Part shown: piece after piece, positions 13,345 to 59,298 of the stretch
Position numbering within the stretch: the first letter of the stretch is position 1
Layout: each line of letters begins with the position of its first letter
From: Siniperca chuatsi
Taxonomy: Eukaryota > Chordata > Actinopteri > Centrarchiformes > Sinipercidae
Direction of reading: 5' to 3'
DNA length: 64,000 nucleotides
NCBI RefSeq assembly: GCF_020085105.1
Contig: NC_058051.1
Location: 6,684,501-6,748,500 of the forward strand
The notes under the pieces: model-generated
Seen by the model: the letters and a program-made list of their open reading frames with translations, nothing else
Database searches by the model: none
Told to the model about the DNA's origin: nothing
Program-made: the position numbers and the translations under genes

Positions 13345-14469
13345 TGCAGTGTCACTGAGTACCCCTTCACTGGACTATGGGGGTGATGAGGGGTCACAAA
13401 CTGAGCTTATCAACACCTACTTGGATTTGCTGTACTCAGTGAATTTAAGGAACAATGGTGAAACCTTCTGAAAGTTTGCTTGCAGGTTTTTATAGGCAGC
13501 TTGAACACTTCTTTAAAAAGTTCCTCTTTCTCTATTGTCCATTTTATTGTTCATAAAAAAGCTACTACAAATACATTATAACTATCAATCTTACTTAATA
13601 TTGATATTACAATAAGATAAATAATAACCTATTGCAAGCTAACTGCTGAAACCATTTTAGGCTGATGGTCTGCCAAACAGGAAAATTGGCAAATAAAATA
13701 ATATTGCTAAAGGCATACCAACTCTACGCGTTGAGGCTCAGCCAATGATATGTTATCAAATAAAGAGTCGCGAATTGGCCGTGGCAGTGATAAACGCTGG
13801 CGAGCTAGCAAGGGATCAAGCTAATCTTTTGTTTTCATCTCTCCTGTCAGTACAGTACAGCCGCGAGGCCTGGCCACACTGCCCTTAACACAGCTACCAA
13901 CCCTGCTAACGAGCTAGCTTATATCCTAAAAACAAAGACCGAAACAAGTTAACAAACAACCGGGTGATGCCGACAAACTAGCTATTTAAGGCTATAAAAC
14001 AATATTATTTCTCCTTACACCTAAGACGCGGCTTAGTTAAATGGCTATTAAAACTTTATAGCAGCATTCCAGGGGTGAGCTATCGAAATACAATATCTAC
14101 AATGCAAAATGCATCACCATAACGCAAAAGCGTCTTTGAGAGTGTATGTAATAAAACGACATTTCAGCGGGGTATACAGAGATACCGTTGAATATAAAAA
14201 AATATAGGGCAGATTAGCATGCTAGCTAAGTTATTAGCCGCAATTCTTCAACCCCTTCGTTTTGTAGGGGCACGCAGGAAGCAGTCAGACAAAACTGGAA
14301 CTGTAAGGAAATAAAGCGGTGAAATACACGCGCATTCTTTAAAACAGCAGTCGCTGGTCCTTTGGTTGCTCACACCGGGCGCGGTCCATTTATAAAAGCG
14401 CCGTCCCGACCCAGTTCTCGGCTGTTATTGTTGTTATTGTCCCAGCTGATCTACATCTAAACAAGGATC

Positions 14470-14600
14470 GGACGGTTTTCGCGCGAAATCTTTTTTGCCG
14501 CGAAACAGGCACGTGCATAAATTCGACGGTTACCATTGGTCGAAAAGCCGCACTTTCCGTAAGGCGGGACGGACGGCCTCTGATTGGTGCAAAATGTTGT
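14470..14600 (-). promoter_or_regulatory. e2f1: e2f1 promoter with two palindromic E2F sites and CCAAT boxes
   Basis: This is a GC-rich stretch about 1.1 kb upstream of the e2f1 start codon. TTTCGCGCGAAA at 14477-14488 is a perfect 12 bp palindromic E2F site. A second site, TTTGCCGCGAAA, lies 5 bp on at 14494-14505. ATTGG/CCAAT motifs occur at about 14535 and 14582, and GGCGGGAC at about 14563. Paired overlapping E2F sites are the known basis of E2F1 autoregulation at G1/S in mammals. The transcription start is inferred to lie near 14.4 kb, and a spliced 5' UTR is possible. Confidence 0.75.
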
Positions 14601-15091
14601 TTGTCATTTTACCGAGCGCATATTCATCGATATGAAGGTGCTTTCAAGTTCCACGGGGAAAAATGTACTAGCAAAACGTTCGTTTTCTTACCTTATCTAA
14701 CCTACATGGAATTAAGATAACATTACTTACACGTCATATCGCTCAAGTTGTTCCCTTAAAACTATTGCGTGTGACATTGCTATTCTCAAAACTCAAGTGT
14801 ATCACGTCCTACGTTTAATTGTGTGTCGCATGGGAAAATGTTACTTGGAGCAATGACAAACCTCAACCATAATGTTTTGATGGCTTCAGACAAACAAACA
14901 AGCTGTAATTCCAGTAGGTACATATTTGTGTACACCCGTCAGTCTTCAGTCTGTGAACATTAATTAGGTAAATGTTTGCCTCCAACTTGTTGATTTTAGT
15001 GTCTTCATTGTAAGTGAAGGGTGAAGGGAACGTACCTAAACAGGCAGCCCCTGCTAATGGAGCGCCTATCTCGCAGCAGCAGAGCTACAAG

Positions 15092-26449
<11,358 letters not shown>

Positions 26450-26602
26450 TTTTAAACATCATCTTTCCTGGACATGGACCAAACAAAATCAATTATCCAT
26501 TATTTAAAAAAAAAAAAAAAGTGTCTAGGAAATTGTTTCATTATTTGTTTTAAATTAAAACGTTATATAACTTATACACCCTGCTTTTACTTCTTTTACT
26601 GT

Positions 26603-26608
26603 AATAAA
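26603..26608 (+). terminator. znf341: Candidate znf341 poly(A) signal
   Basis: AATAAA lies 154 bp after the stop codon. A second AATAAA is at about 26868. The short A15 run at 26506-26520 is genomic. Either hexamer could serve, and a short 3' UTR is inferred. Confidence 0.5.
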
Positions 26609-26972
26609 AATGAAAAATGTGAATATAGCGTATGGCATATAGCGTATGGCATCAACTGTGTTAATGATAATTAAAAGTAAAAAAACATTTTTACTATGTA
26701 TGCCAAAGAATATATTGTATAAACACAATTGTAAACAGAAGATGAGACCTACCTAACAGTACACTAGACAACTACTGTAGCTCTATAAATTGTGGATTCT
26801 CTTATGAAAAACACTCAACAAGATGCATTCAAAAGTAAATGGCTGAGACAGGAGTAGTTGTTGATAAAATAAAATGTGGAATTAATTTACAATAAGATAT
26901 TTACAATGACAAAGGTGTTGTACAGATGGGGGGAACAGGACAGGCTGTCTGACAAATTTAAGACAGCAGCTA

Positions 26973-27490
26973 CAGTGGCGTGCAAATGTGTTTGCCCCCT
27001 TCCTGATTTCTTGTTTTTTTGCATGTTTGTCACACTTAAATGTTTCAGATCATCAAACAAATTTAAATATTAGTCAAAGATAATACAAGTAAACACAAAA
27101 TTCAGTTTTTAAATGAAGGTTGTTATTATTAGGGGAAAACAAAATCCAAACCTACATGGCCTTGTGTGAAATAGTGATTGCCCCCTAAACCTAATAACGG
27201 GTTGGGCCACCCTTAGCAGCAACAACTGCAAATAAGCGTTTGCGATAACTTGCAATGAGTCTTTTACAGTGCTGTGGAGGAATTTTTGACCACTCATCTT
27301 TGCAGAATTGTTGTAATTCAGCCACATTGGAGGGTTTTCGAGCATGAACTGCCTTTTTAAGGTCATGCCACAGCATCTCAATAGGATTCAGGTCAGGACT
27401 TTGACTAGGCCACTCCAAAGTCTTCATTTTGTTTTTCTTCAGCCATTCAGAGATGGACTTGCTGGTGTTTTTTGGATCATTGTCCACTTT
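26973..27490 (-). mobile_element. Tc1/mariner-family transposon fossil
   Basis: A terminal repeat starting CAGTGGCGTGCAAATGTG follows a TA dinucleotide at 26971-26972. The minus strand encodes the transposase C-terminus: DNDPKNTSK, WPSQSPDLNPIE, LWHDLKKAVHARKPSNVAEL and RLFAVVAAKGGPT. The first Asp (near 27484) and the Glu of NPIE are separated by exactly 34 residues, the D34E spacing of Tc1. The Asp-block usually reads DPKHTS, and here His is Asn. The N-terminal half, DNA-binding region and far terminal repeat are missing beyond about 27490, so it is inactive. Confidence 0.85.
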
Positions 27491-27639
27491 TGCACACCAC
27501 TGTATCTCTAAAATTATTGCAGGATAGGCATTAACCAGTAAACCTATTGTATCTAACAAAAAGTCACCTTTGAAAGTGAAAGTGTATAGAATAGGCAAAA
27601 TAGTCTGAGGAATGATATTAAGAATTATTTTTTTATTTA

Positions 27640-28640
27640 AACAGATAATCTGGATTTGGAGTCCCTGGGTCACATAAAATGGAAATAATTGACAAAAAAG
27701 CTGATTTTTACATCAAAATATTCACGTAAAATAGAAGAAGAACTAAAATCCAACAAAAAGAAGTGTGTCTTATTTGTCCAGGACAGTAATACAATTTGGC
27801 ATTGCTTTGGAGTCTCTGGGTCACACAACAAATGCTGAATTTTCCATTAAAAAATTATATAAAATAGCAGAAGAACTAGTCCAACAAATGAGGTGTGTCT
27901 CATTTGTCCGGTGTGGTAATAATATCTGGTATGGATTTGGAATCAACTGTTGTCAATAGCTTCCATGTCATGTGACCCAGGGACTCGGAAGCATCTGAAT
28001 CCCTGGGTCACATGACATGGAAGCCATTGAAAATCAAGTTGATTTTTCTATAAAAACATTCATATAAAATAGATGAAGCACTAAAATCCAACAAAAAAGA
28101 GTTGAGTCTTATTTGTCCAGTACAGTAATACAATTCGGCATTGGTTTAGAGCCCCTGTGTCACATGACATGGAAGGTATTGGGGAAAAAAGCAGATTTGT
28201 CCATAAAAATATTCATATAAAATAGAAGAAGCACTAAAATCCAACAAAACGAAATAAGTCTTATTTATCCGGTGTGGTAATAATATCTGGTATGGATTTG
28301 GAGTCCCTGGGTCATGTGACATGGAAACTATTGGAAAAAATCTGAATTTTCCATAAAAATATTCATATAAAATAGAAGAAGCATTAAAATCCAACAAAAA
28401 GAGGTGTGTCTCATTTATCCAGTGCAGTAATACAATTCGGCATTGGTTTTGATCCCCTGGGTCACATGACATGAAAGCTATTGAAAAGAAAATTCTGAAT
28501 TTTCCATGTTTTATATAAAATAGAAGCACTAAAGTCCAACAAAAAAAGTATGTCTCATTTGTCTGGTGTGGTAGTAATATCTGGTATGGATTTGGAGTCC
28601 CTGGGTCACATGACATGGAAGCTATTGAAAAGAAATACTG
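27640..28640. repeat. Tandem array, period about 151 bp, alternating A/B units with an internal inversion
   Basis: The core CCTGGGTCACATGACATGG recurs, with mutations, at about 27661, 27812, 28000, 28151, 28303, 28453 and 28597 (spacing 144-152 except across the inversion). Units alternate between two types: A with 'taatacaattcggcattgg' (about 27787, 28125, 28430) and B with 'taataatatctggtatggat' (about 27918, 28277, 28571), so the higher-order unit is about 302 bp. One core copy at 27961-27983 is inverted. A 156-codon open frame on the minus strand is a by-product of the repeat. Confidence 0.85.
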
Positions 28641-29932
28641 ATCTATAAATATATTTATTTCTATATATCTATATATCTATTTATTGATGGTTCCAAAGTG
28701 AAACCGCTGTGGTTAAGAGGGAGTGCTTAGAGGTGTGCTAACTGCCCTCTTACTGCCAACACTGGATGAAACTGAGTAGGAAGTGTGAGAATCAAAAACT
28801 TAAACGAAGATTGCTTGCCTATATTAATACCATGGTGAAACTTTTGTACACACACACGCAGGGCATGAGGCTTAACAATTCAGTGTTGTCCTGCAGACTT
28901 GCTGAATGCAGGGAAAAGTTGATTAGCTGTTGCAAACAGGCTTTTACATTTATACAAAGAAACAGGGATATCAGAAAGAACATCATGTACTGAGGACAGT
29001 ATGTATTGTAATGGCCATGAGAGGAGAAGTATCAGTTGTGGGGAACGAAGCATAGGCTTTAGCAACTTACAAACAGAGGAAGTGTAGGATTCCTCCACTA
29101 GGGCGCTGTCTCCACACGAAGGGTGGAATCGTGTGCCAAGAGGCTGGGACCAGCCTGTGCACCACCGAAGGGAGAGCTAAGTCTAAACCACAGCTCCTCC
29201 CCACCTCTGTAGAAACCTATCAGATAGTTGTACCTTTTCATTTAAAACTCTGTGTAATGTTGAGAATAGCATTCTTTTTTAGGATGATAGCTACAGATTA
29301 ACAGCTTGCTCCTGGTTTTCTGAATAGAAAAGATCCTTGTACAAGATGCTTTTGATCCTCCAATGCTTTAATAAATGCCAAATTAAGGAATAGCTTCTCT
29401 CCAGACTTTTCTTTTGCAAATAAACAAACGCGCTGACAGAAGACTCCACTGGATGCTGGGGGTGACTCCAATGGTTGCAAAAAGAAGTCAGATTGTACAG
29501 AATTCTATAAGAAAATGACCCTACTTCTCACTTGATTTATTACCTCAGTAAACAGTTTCCTAATGAGTTTCAATCGTTAGTTTCAAGTCTTCTTCAATAC
29601 AGCATGATGTTCATTTTGTAAATTATGGTCCCATTTAAAGTAAAATAGATGATAAAGGAGGGCATGCTTTAGGGTGTGACTAACTTGTGACCTGTCAGTC
29701 AGGATAGAGGCGATGCGTATCCACTGCACTGTGTACATTTACCTAGCTGTGAACTTGTTTTTGGGTGCTGTCTGTGTTTTCGTCTAAGAACTTTGACCCT
29801 TTCACAGGGTGTTTTCAGTTCGTGAAAGTTAACTGTAACATTTTGGTTGCCTAAAAATGTCTTGTTCAGCGTTCGGTTTTACTAAAAGACACTCTAAGGA
29901 GTCGGCTGTTCATTTTTTCCGTTTCAATTAAT
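28640..29932. other. Intergenic, no recognised feature
   Basis: Between the tandem array and the small retro-insertion. I see no conserved coding frame, no structural RNA and no clear terminal repeats. A purine-rich block around 29100-29210 could be old retroelement DNA but gives no recognisable protein. Confidence 0.4.
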
Positions 29933-30039
29933 CACAGTGAATTATAATAATAATAATAAAACTTTATTTATAGAGCACTTATCAAAACAAAGTACAGAGT
30001 GCTTCACAACAAGAGAAATAAAATACCACAGTGAATTAT
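29933..30039 (-). mobile_element. Tiny LINE 3' insertion with 13 bp target-site duplication
   Basis: CACAGTGAATTAT occurs at 29933-29945 and again, perfectly, at 30027-30039. The 81 bp between them read on the minus strand end in GTGCTCTATAAATAAAG and (TTA)n, the same 3' terminus seen at 48660-48735. This is a severely 5'-truncated retroposition in minus orientation. Confidence 0.8.
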
Positions 30040-30101
30040 GGATGTACCTTGTAACCTGGTTAGCGCTTGCTATGCTCCCCAGCTCCACCCCGTCTTCAAA
30101 A

Positions 30102-30506
30102 CATGGATGTATAATAAGAACTGGATACGGTGCCGCCGCTCATCCTTGCAGCCATTTTTTCCAGTGGCCACTCGCGGTATTGCAACGAAAAAAACCCCAG
30201 CGGCCACCATTATAAAAGAGACCTCTGTAAAACTGTAGACAGGACACCTCGAACTGCAAACAAGGTAAATTATGACTCTTTCTATTATGGATATTTGATC
30301 CATGTTAGTTTTATATTTGTAAATCTTTCCTCGAGCCGAGAAAAGCGATTTAAAAATCCTATAATCCTAAAAGTCTATGGGCGAGCGGGAACTCGCGGGC
30401 GGGGCCAGCGGGAGAAACACTACTGCGCATATTCAGTGGACTGCATACCCCAGAAGTAAACCCGGAAGCTAGAAAACCTTTTTGGCGTATGCGCCAGGCA
30501 ATATGG
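30102..30506 (+). mobile_element. MITE-like element, copy 1 (right end missing)
   Basis: Starts 'catggatgtataataagaac' and shares 'gtggccact', 'ccattataaaagagac', 'gacaggacacctcgaactg', 'cctcgagccgag' and 'gggccagcgggagaaaca' blocks in the same order with 46600-47051. No open frame of a transposase. The right inverted terminus present in copy 2 is absent here. Confidence 0.7.
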
Positions 30507-31335
30507 GTAAGTAACTCACACCATGTGAGTGGGTGAAAACCGTTCAGTGGAGATGTTCCGACCTCACTGAAAATCTGATGCATAAAGGTATTTTGGTAAT
30601 CGCAAAATAAATGAATGTCACTTTATTTCTACAAATCTACATTTATTGATTTGTGAATTTCTACATTTCAACGTTTGTTTATTTTTGTATTTCTGTCTGT
30701 ATGTTAATAAGAGTGGTACGAACTTTAATTGTAAAGCAGCATTGCCTCATCTTGTTTGGCACATAGACTGTAAGCAATTATAAACATTACAACATAATGT
30801 AATGGCTCACATAAGCATGGGCATTTTTGAAACTGAGTCGTTCCAACATGCAGAAAGTAGCTTGAATTGATGAACAATTTCTCCATACCTTTTTTTTAAT
30901 TCGTCTATTTTTTATTTTATGTTAGCATAATAAATACTTCTAAACTCTATGTGTCACTGCATTTTTGTGTGGCTTTGGGTCTAGCATTGCACAGTAGGTT
31001 TTTCCACATTAACCCTCACATTCAGAGCTTTAAATGGTTCATTACAATTTAAGGGTCAATTACTATTTTAACTGTTTACTTCATTTTCTGAAAATGAAGA
31101 TTTTGTTTACTACACTGAAACAGTGAGAATTTCAATTATAATGTAACATTTCACGTTCCTAAAACAAATTTGGGTGCAATTGTGTCCCTTAACCCGGCTG
31201 AGCTGTTAAGACTGGTGGAAATGACCATACATCGTACGCATATTAATAGATTAGAAATTTGCAAGGACTGAAACACAGTAATATACAATGTTTTTTACAC
31301 TGTCACTGATTTTCATCCATCCAAGGTATGCGCCA
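30507..31335. other. Intergenic, no recognised feature
   Basis: AT-rich DNA without a conserved frame, repeat ends or regulatory pattern I can name. Confidence 0.4.
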
Positions 31336-31630
31336 GCGTGCGTGCGCACACACGTTTGTTTCACTTTCCCCATGGGGGAAGAGTCATTGACATAATGCTT
31401 TCCCTAGCCCCTTACCCTAACCTAATTGTAACCCATGAAACACACACAAGTTTGCTAAGTTATCCTTGTTAGGACATTGCACTGACTTCCATTAATTTGG
31501 ACAGCCTTACCCAAACCCTTATCCTAACCGTAACCTAACCTCAAGTCACACCTTAGTCCTAATCTTAACCAGGACTTCAAAAATGACATTTTGCCTCGTT
31601 AGGACCAGGCTTTGGTCCCCATGACAACGT
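31335..31630. repeat. Dispersed teleost repeat (GTTAGGACCAGGCTTTGGTC family)
   Basis: 'cctaaccgtaacctaacctc' and 'gttaggaccaggctttggtc' then 'cccatgacaac' are the typical parts of a frequent fish interspersed element. The TAACC-like words are part of that repeat and are not telomeric. Confidence 0.6.
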
Positions 31631-31682
31631 CAGTATTTATAACAGTAAATGTAAACAATAGGTAACAAAAACACACACACAC

Positions 31683-34424
31683 ATTTTTGATTTAATTTAT
31701 TAAGGTGACAATTTCTATATTACACATTTTTCATGTACATCAGAAATTAAACAGGGAAAAGAAAATATAGTGTTACCATAAACCTCTTATTAAAACCTTT
31801 CTTTTACAAAAGAAAATTTGTTATTGACACCATTTACAACTCGTTTTCATGTACAGAGTGACAGTGGTTTAGTTGTACATGGAAAACTCTAGAGAACAAA
31901 AACAAAGCAGTGAATTATGATATTTACATATTTGCTTAACTACTATGTCCCCGGGCTTTTAATATGTGATCGACCCAGAACAAGATCAAAACACTTTGCA
32001 TCAGGGGTAACGATCTGAGGCAAAAATGTAAATGGGAAACTTTACCAATCTACTTTTCATCATGATACATTCGTTATATTACACTGACTTTGTCTCAGTA
32101 GATGTTATCCCAGCTGAAGTCACAATTAGCCATTGAAACAGGCTATGTGCCATCAGCTCAAGTGTAGCTTTTCCACACTGGTTCAGATTCTTCAAAAGAA
32201 TTTCTCAAACTCCTGTTGGTCTGGTTACTTCTCCACAGCAGGGTCGAGAAGGACTGACCCAGAAGCAGAGGATTAATTTGACCATTCAGCCCACGTGGTC
32301 GATCATCTCTGCTGGCATCAAGTTGCTAAAAGGATACCTGATACCTAAGGGTGGAAATAAGGCTACCTGAAGGCTAGTGACAAACACCACCTCACCATGC
32401 ACGTGTTAAAGAGCCTAGAGTTAATAACATCCGGGACTTGATGCCCTTCATGCTGCATGAAAAGAAAGTGGAGGGAAATTTTAAAAAGTGCTGTGCTTTG
32501 TCAGACTAACACCGGAATCCTATGTTCCTAAGTAACCACGCCTGTCTTTCCAGTGAGTAATTAACTTATTAAAAAAGACACTGCAAAATGAGCAACCACA
32601 CTACCGGGTGTTTTTATTTCATATAGATAAATTTGATTAATCATCTTCTTTAAATCTGTTAGTGTTGATCAGATGTTGTGCAATGTCAAACCAAACAAGT
32701 GTTTGCACTTACAAAATAAAGACTGTTTACACACTCAACGTTGGATTCCACATTAGTAAAGCATTTGGAGGTTTCTTTGTGCACAGTGCACACACACATA
32801 TGTAATTAACGAACACTAACCTGCCAAAATCGGCTGTTCTTGGGATCCATAATCAACGCCACACTAAGAATCTTTACATAAAATATGTCTCAGAAATGTT
32901 TTGAAGCAGTATGTTTGTCTGTAAAACAACAAATGACATCAGAGGAATGCTGACTCAAATTCCTGAGGTAAAATGACAGATTTTCAATTTATTTTTCCAA
33001 TTCAGTTTCTGGTTTGTTGCGGGGCAAGAAAATAGTTCAAATAAGACAATAGCGCTATCACTCACCTTTAAATGCTACATGTGTATGAGGAGCTACATAC
33101 AATTTCTTTTAGAGTTTTGCAAAGTATTCATGTCAGTTAAGATTTTAAAAACATGGATTTGGTTTGACTTGCATTTGGTGTTTTTCACTTGTGTTTTGAG
33201 TCTTTTAAAAGTTCTGACACATTAAGTCGAGTACATCTTGAGTACTGAATACACTGCATACTATATTCTTCCCAAATGGATTTCTTCAGGATCTTGTTTT
33301 CACCACATGAATTAAAAGGAAGGTGTAAAATGTATCTGAAGGTGATATTAAGATGAATAACTTCGATTCTCCCAGAATACTCTACTAATCCAAGACGTCC
33401 CATTCTGCATCACAGCATAACTCCATCCCTATAAAACTAGGGTCAGTTTAAGTTCTGTTGTCTTCCACATGTCCCACCACTATAAATAATGGAGGTTACA
33501 ACACTTTTTACAATCATTAAGTGATTCACAGATCAAATACTATAGAACCAGGAACACAAAACTGTTTCTCTCTTGTTACTTATATTAGGGATGTCTCCCA
33601 AATCTCTTCGAAGCACATAGATTGTCTGTTATTTAAGTGTTAATTTGGAGTCGGTGTTACTGTTCACTTTAAAAAAAAAAAAAGAAAAGAAAAAAAGATC
33701 CACTTAGTCATGAGTAGAGATGCAGATTAAAGTGTGAAAGATTTGAGAATATGATGAGGAATGACATTGATGTGGATGCAACTCATTCTAATGCAACAAA
33801 CAATCTTTGAGCAACAAAGTTTGCTTTTTGGCGAAACTTAACCCTGTTTTAGGAAAAGCACATCCTCTCAATTTTGCCTTAAAATTTAACACTGACATTT
33901 ACCAGATGCTTTAATGCAGAGCAACTTAATAAGAAGAAATCAGGTAGTCAAAGACACCTTGACACTACTGTTAGAACTTGTGACCCATCTGGTTGTGAGA
34001 TTTTAACTGTAACCTCAAGGCCACCCTGTTACCTGCCATTACAAGATCACATGGGGGGTGGAAAAACTACTGCAGCCCCATTAAAGAGATGTCGTAGAGG
34101 GTGAGTTTTCAGGATCCCATGCATAATTTGCCGCACATTCTCAGAGACAGGAGCAGCTTCTGTGTTTTGGTTTAAAAGAGTACAAAATCAAGCACTGAGA
34201 GGCCTGCTGCGAGCATGGTGTACACAAATCCCAGCTCCTTTGCAACATGCAGGCAACAGTCTCACACATGCACCCATAAAGTACCACACAGGTGTGTGCA
34301 TACATGCATGAGCACAAACACACGAAACACCTGTCTTTTCTAAAGAGGCTCCCTGATTTGAACACCGTAGTCTTTATTCCTTCAGAATCCTGCACCCACT
34401 ATTTAAACTTCGCCTGGTTTCCTC
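31683..34424 (-). other. itch: Probable itch 3' UTR
   Basis: This AT-rich stretch lies between the itch stop codon and the AATAAA/GT-rich pair at about 31.7 kb. No exon with conserved coding sequence and no obvious transposon was seen, apart from an A-rich run at about 33671-33698. Extent is inferred from the poly(A) signal only. Confidence 0.45.
31696..31701 (-). terminator. itch: Candidate itch poly(A) signal
   Basis: AATAAA on the minus strand is followed about 20 nt downstream by a GT-rich run (the revcomp of ACACACACAC at about 31671-31682), the expected order for cleavage and polyadenylation. It would give a 3' UTR of about 2.7 kb (31.7-34.4 kb), which is free of recognised repeats. 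Confidence 0.55.
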
Positions 34425-58084
<23,660 letters not shown>

Positions 58085-59097
58085 GACATAGGGCTGGGCT
58101 GAATACCTGCAGCACAGACAACACATTATTAGGGTGGTGACAAATCGGTTTACCACTACTGCAGATGTACAGCATACAGATGAGATTATTTAGATCATGT
58201 ATATGAAAGACTTGCAAAAATTACACTTACAAAAAAAAAACATAGTACAACCCTACCTCAATAATTAAGCACTGTATATTTTACCAACCACCCTTCTAAA
58301 GCTAGCTACCCATTTACAGCAAAAAGGTAAAACCATATCATTTCTTTAAGCACTATGAAGTTTCAGCTTTATTTATTCTAATAACCATCAGTTTTCCATT
58401 AAGCATTGGAATGAAGTACGGTTCAACATTCAGACCATTGATACTGACTGCATAACCATCAATCAGTCACTATTAGAGGCTGACAATGTAGACTTTCAGG
58501 CAAGAGGCATGAAGAAAATCATGATTAATACATTGCATTTACAATTTTTGATGACATCTAGTTCTTGTAACTTTGAAGGCCAAATGTAGGCTACTTACTG
58601 TAAGCGTCTGCCAAATTAATGTAATATAATGTAGGCTAATAACGCTCATCTGGAGCATCAATTTGAATAGATGGAGAGGCTACATTTATAAATTGTCTTC
58701 CCTTACTGGAATCTTCAACACTAAAACAGTACTATAAACTGTTGACATTTGAAGCGAACAGACTGACAAATAAAACAAGCTTGCCACTCTGTTATAGTTA
58801 CCTGTCAGATTGTCATGTGAGACACACAGAAGTTGCACCATCATGGAAGGTAATAAAAGGAAATAAAAAGACAAAGGTCAGGCATACAGCCTGTGAAATG
58901 CTGATTATATAAACCAGTCTGTACTGTCATTCTAGCATCTTCAACTTTAAACTGACTCTATACATACAAATAAATCCTGTACCTATGTCCCTGCTCTGTG
59001 TATGAGGGCCAAATACACCTGAATGCAGGTGCACAACAGAGCCACAAAAGTATCTAAACAACTGTCATCAACTGAATGCATAAAGTTTGTACCCAGA

Positions 59098-59190
59098 TGC
59101 TTCTTCTTCGTAAAGTTTTATGGCGGTTGGCAATCAACGTTATGGTGCATTACCGCCACCAACTGGAATGGAGTGTGGATCGGGACTCTA
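59098..59190 (+). repeat. Dispersed repeat edge (GGCGGTTGGCAA...ACCGCCACCAACTGG)
   Basis: 'ttatggcggttggcaatcaa', 'gtgcattaccgccaccaact' and 'ggagtgtgg' form a familiar fish element end with internal GGCGGT/ACCGCC complementarity. Confidence 0.6.
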
Positions 59191-59298
59191 ACTATACATT
59201 CACTAATGTACCCAGATGCTCTTCTGAACAAATATTTACTTTGTATTGTAACTTGGATGTCTACACATCCATCCATCATCATCTAGGTACAGCAGCTT

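Noticed and set aside
13121..13471. Plus-strand frame over e2f1 exon 1, and similar plus frames at 8896-9249 and 10336-10600
   Set aside because: They are antisense shadows of e2f1 coding exons. The minus-strand products are conserved and spliceable.
26973..27490. Possible active Tc1 transposase
   Set aside because: The N-terminal half and one terminal repeat are gone, and the Asp block carries His-to-Asn. It is a fossil.
28146..28616. A 156-codon minus-strand frame with internal repeats
   Set aside because: It follows the 151 bp tandem units, has no family resemblance, and its periodicity is that of the DNA repeat.
27640..28640. CRISPR-like pattern of repeat and spacer
   Set aside because: Whole units of about 151 bp are similar to each other, so there are no unique spacers, and the genome is vertebrate.
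28640..29300. Suspected old retroviral LTR or structural RNA
   Set aside because: I could not find paired LTR ends, a primer-binding site, a polypurine tract with integrase-type termini, or a fold I recognise.
31400..31560. TAACCC-like words suggesting an interstitial telomere repeat
   Set aside because: The words are irregular and belong to a known dispersed fish repeat containing the GTTAGGACCAGG segment.
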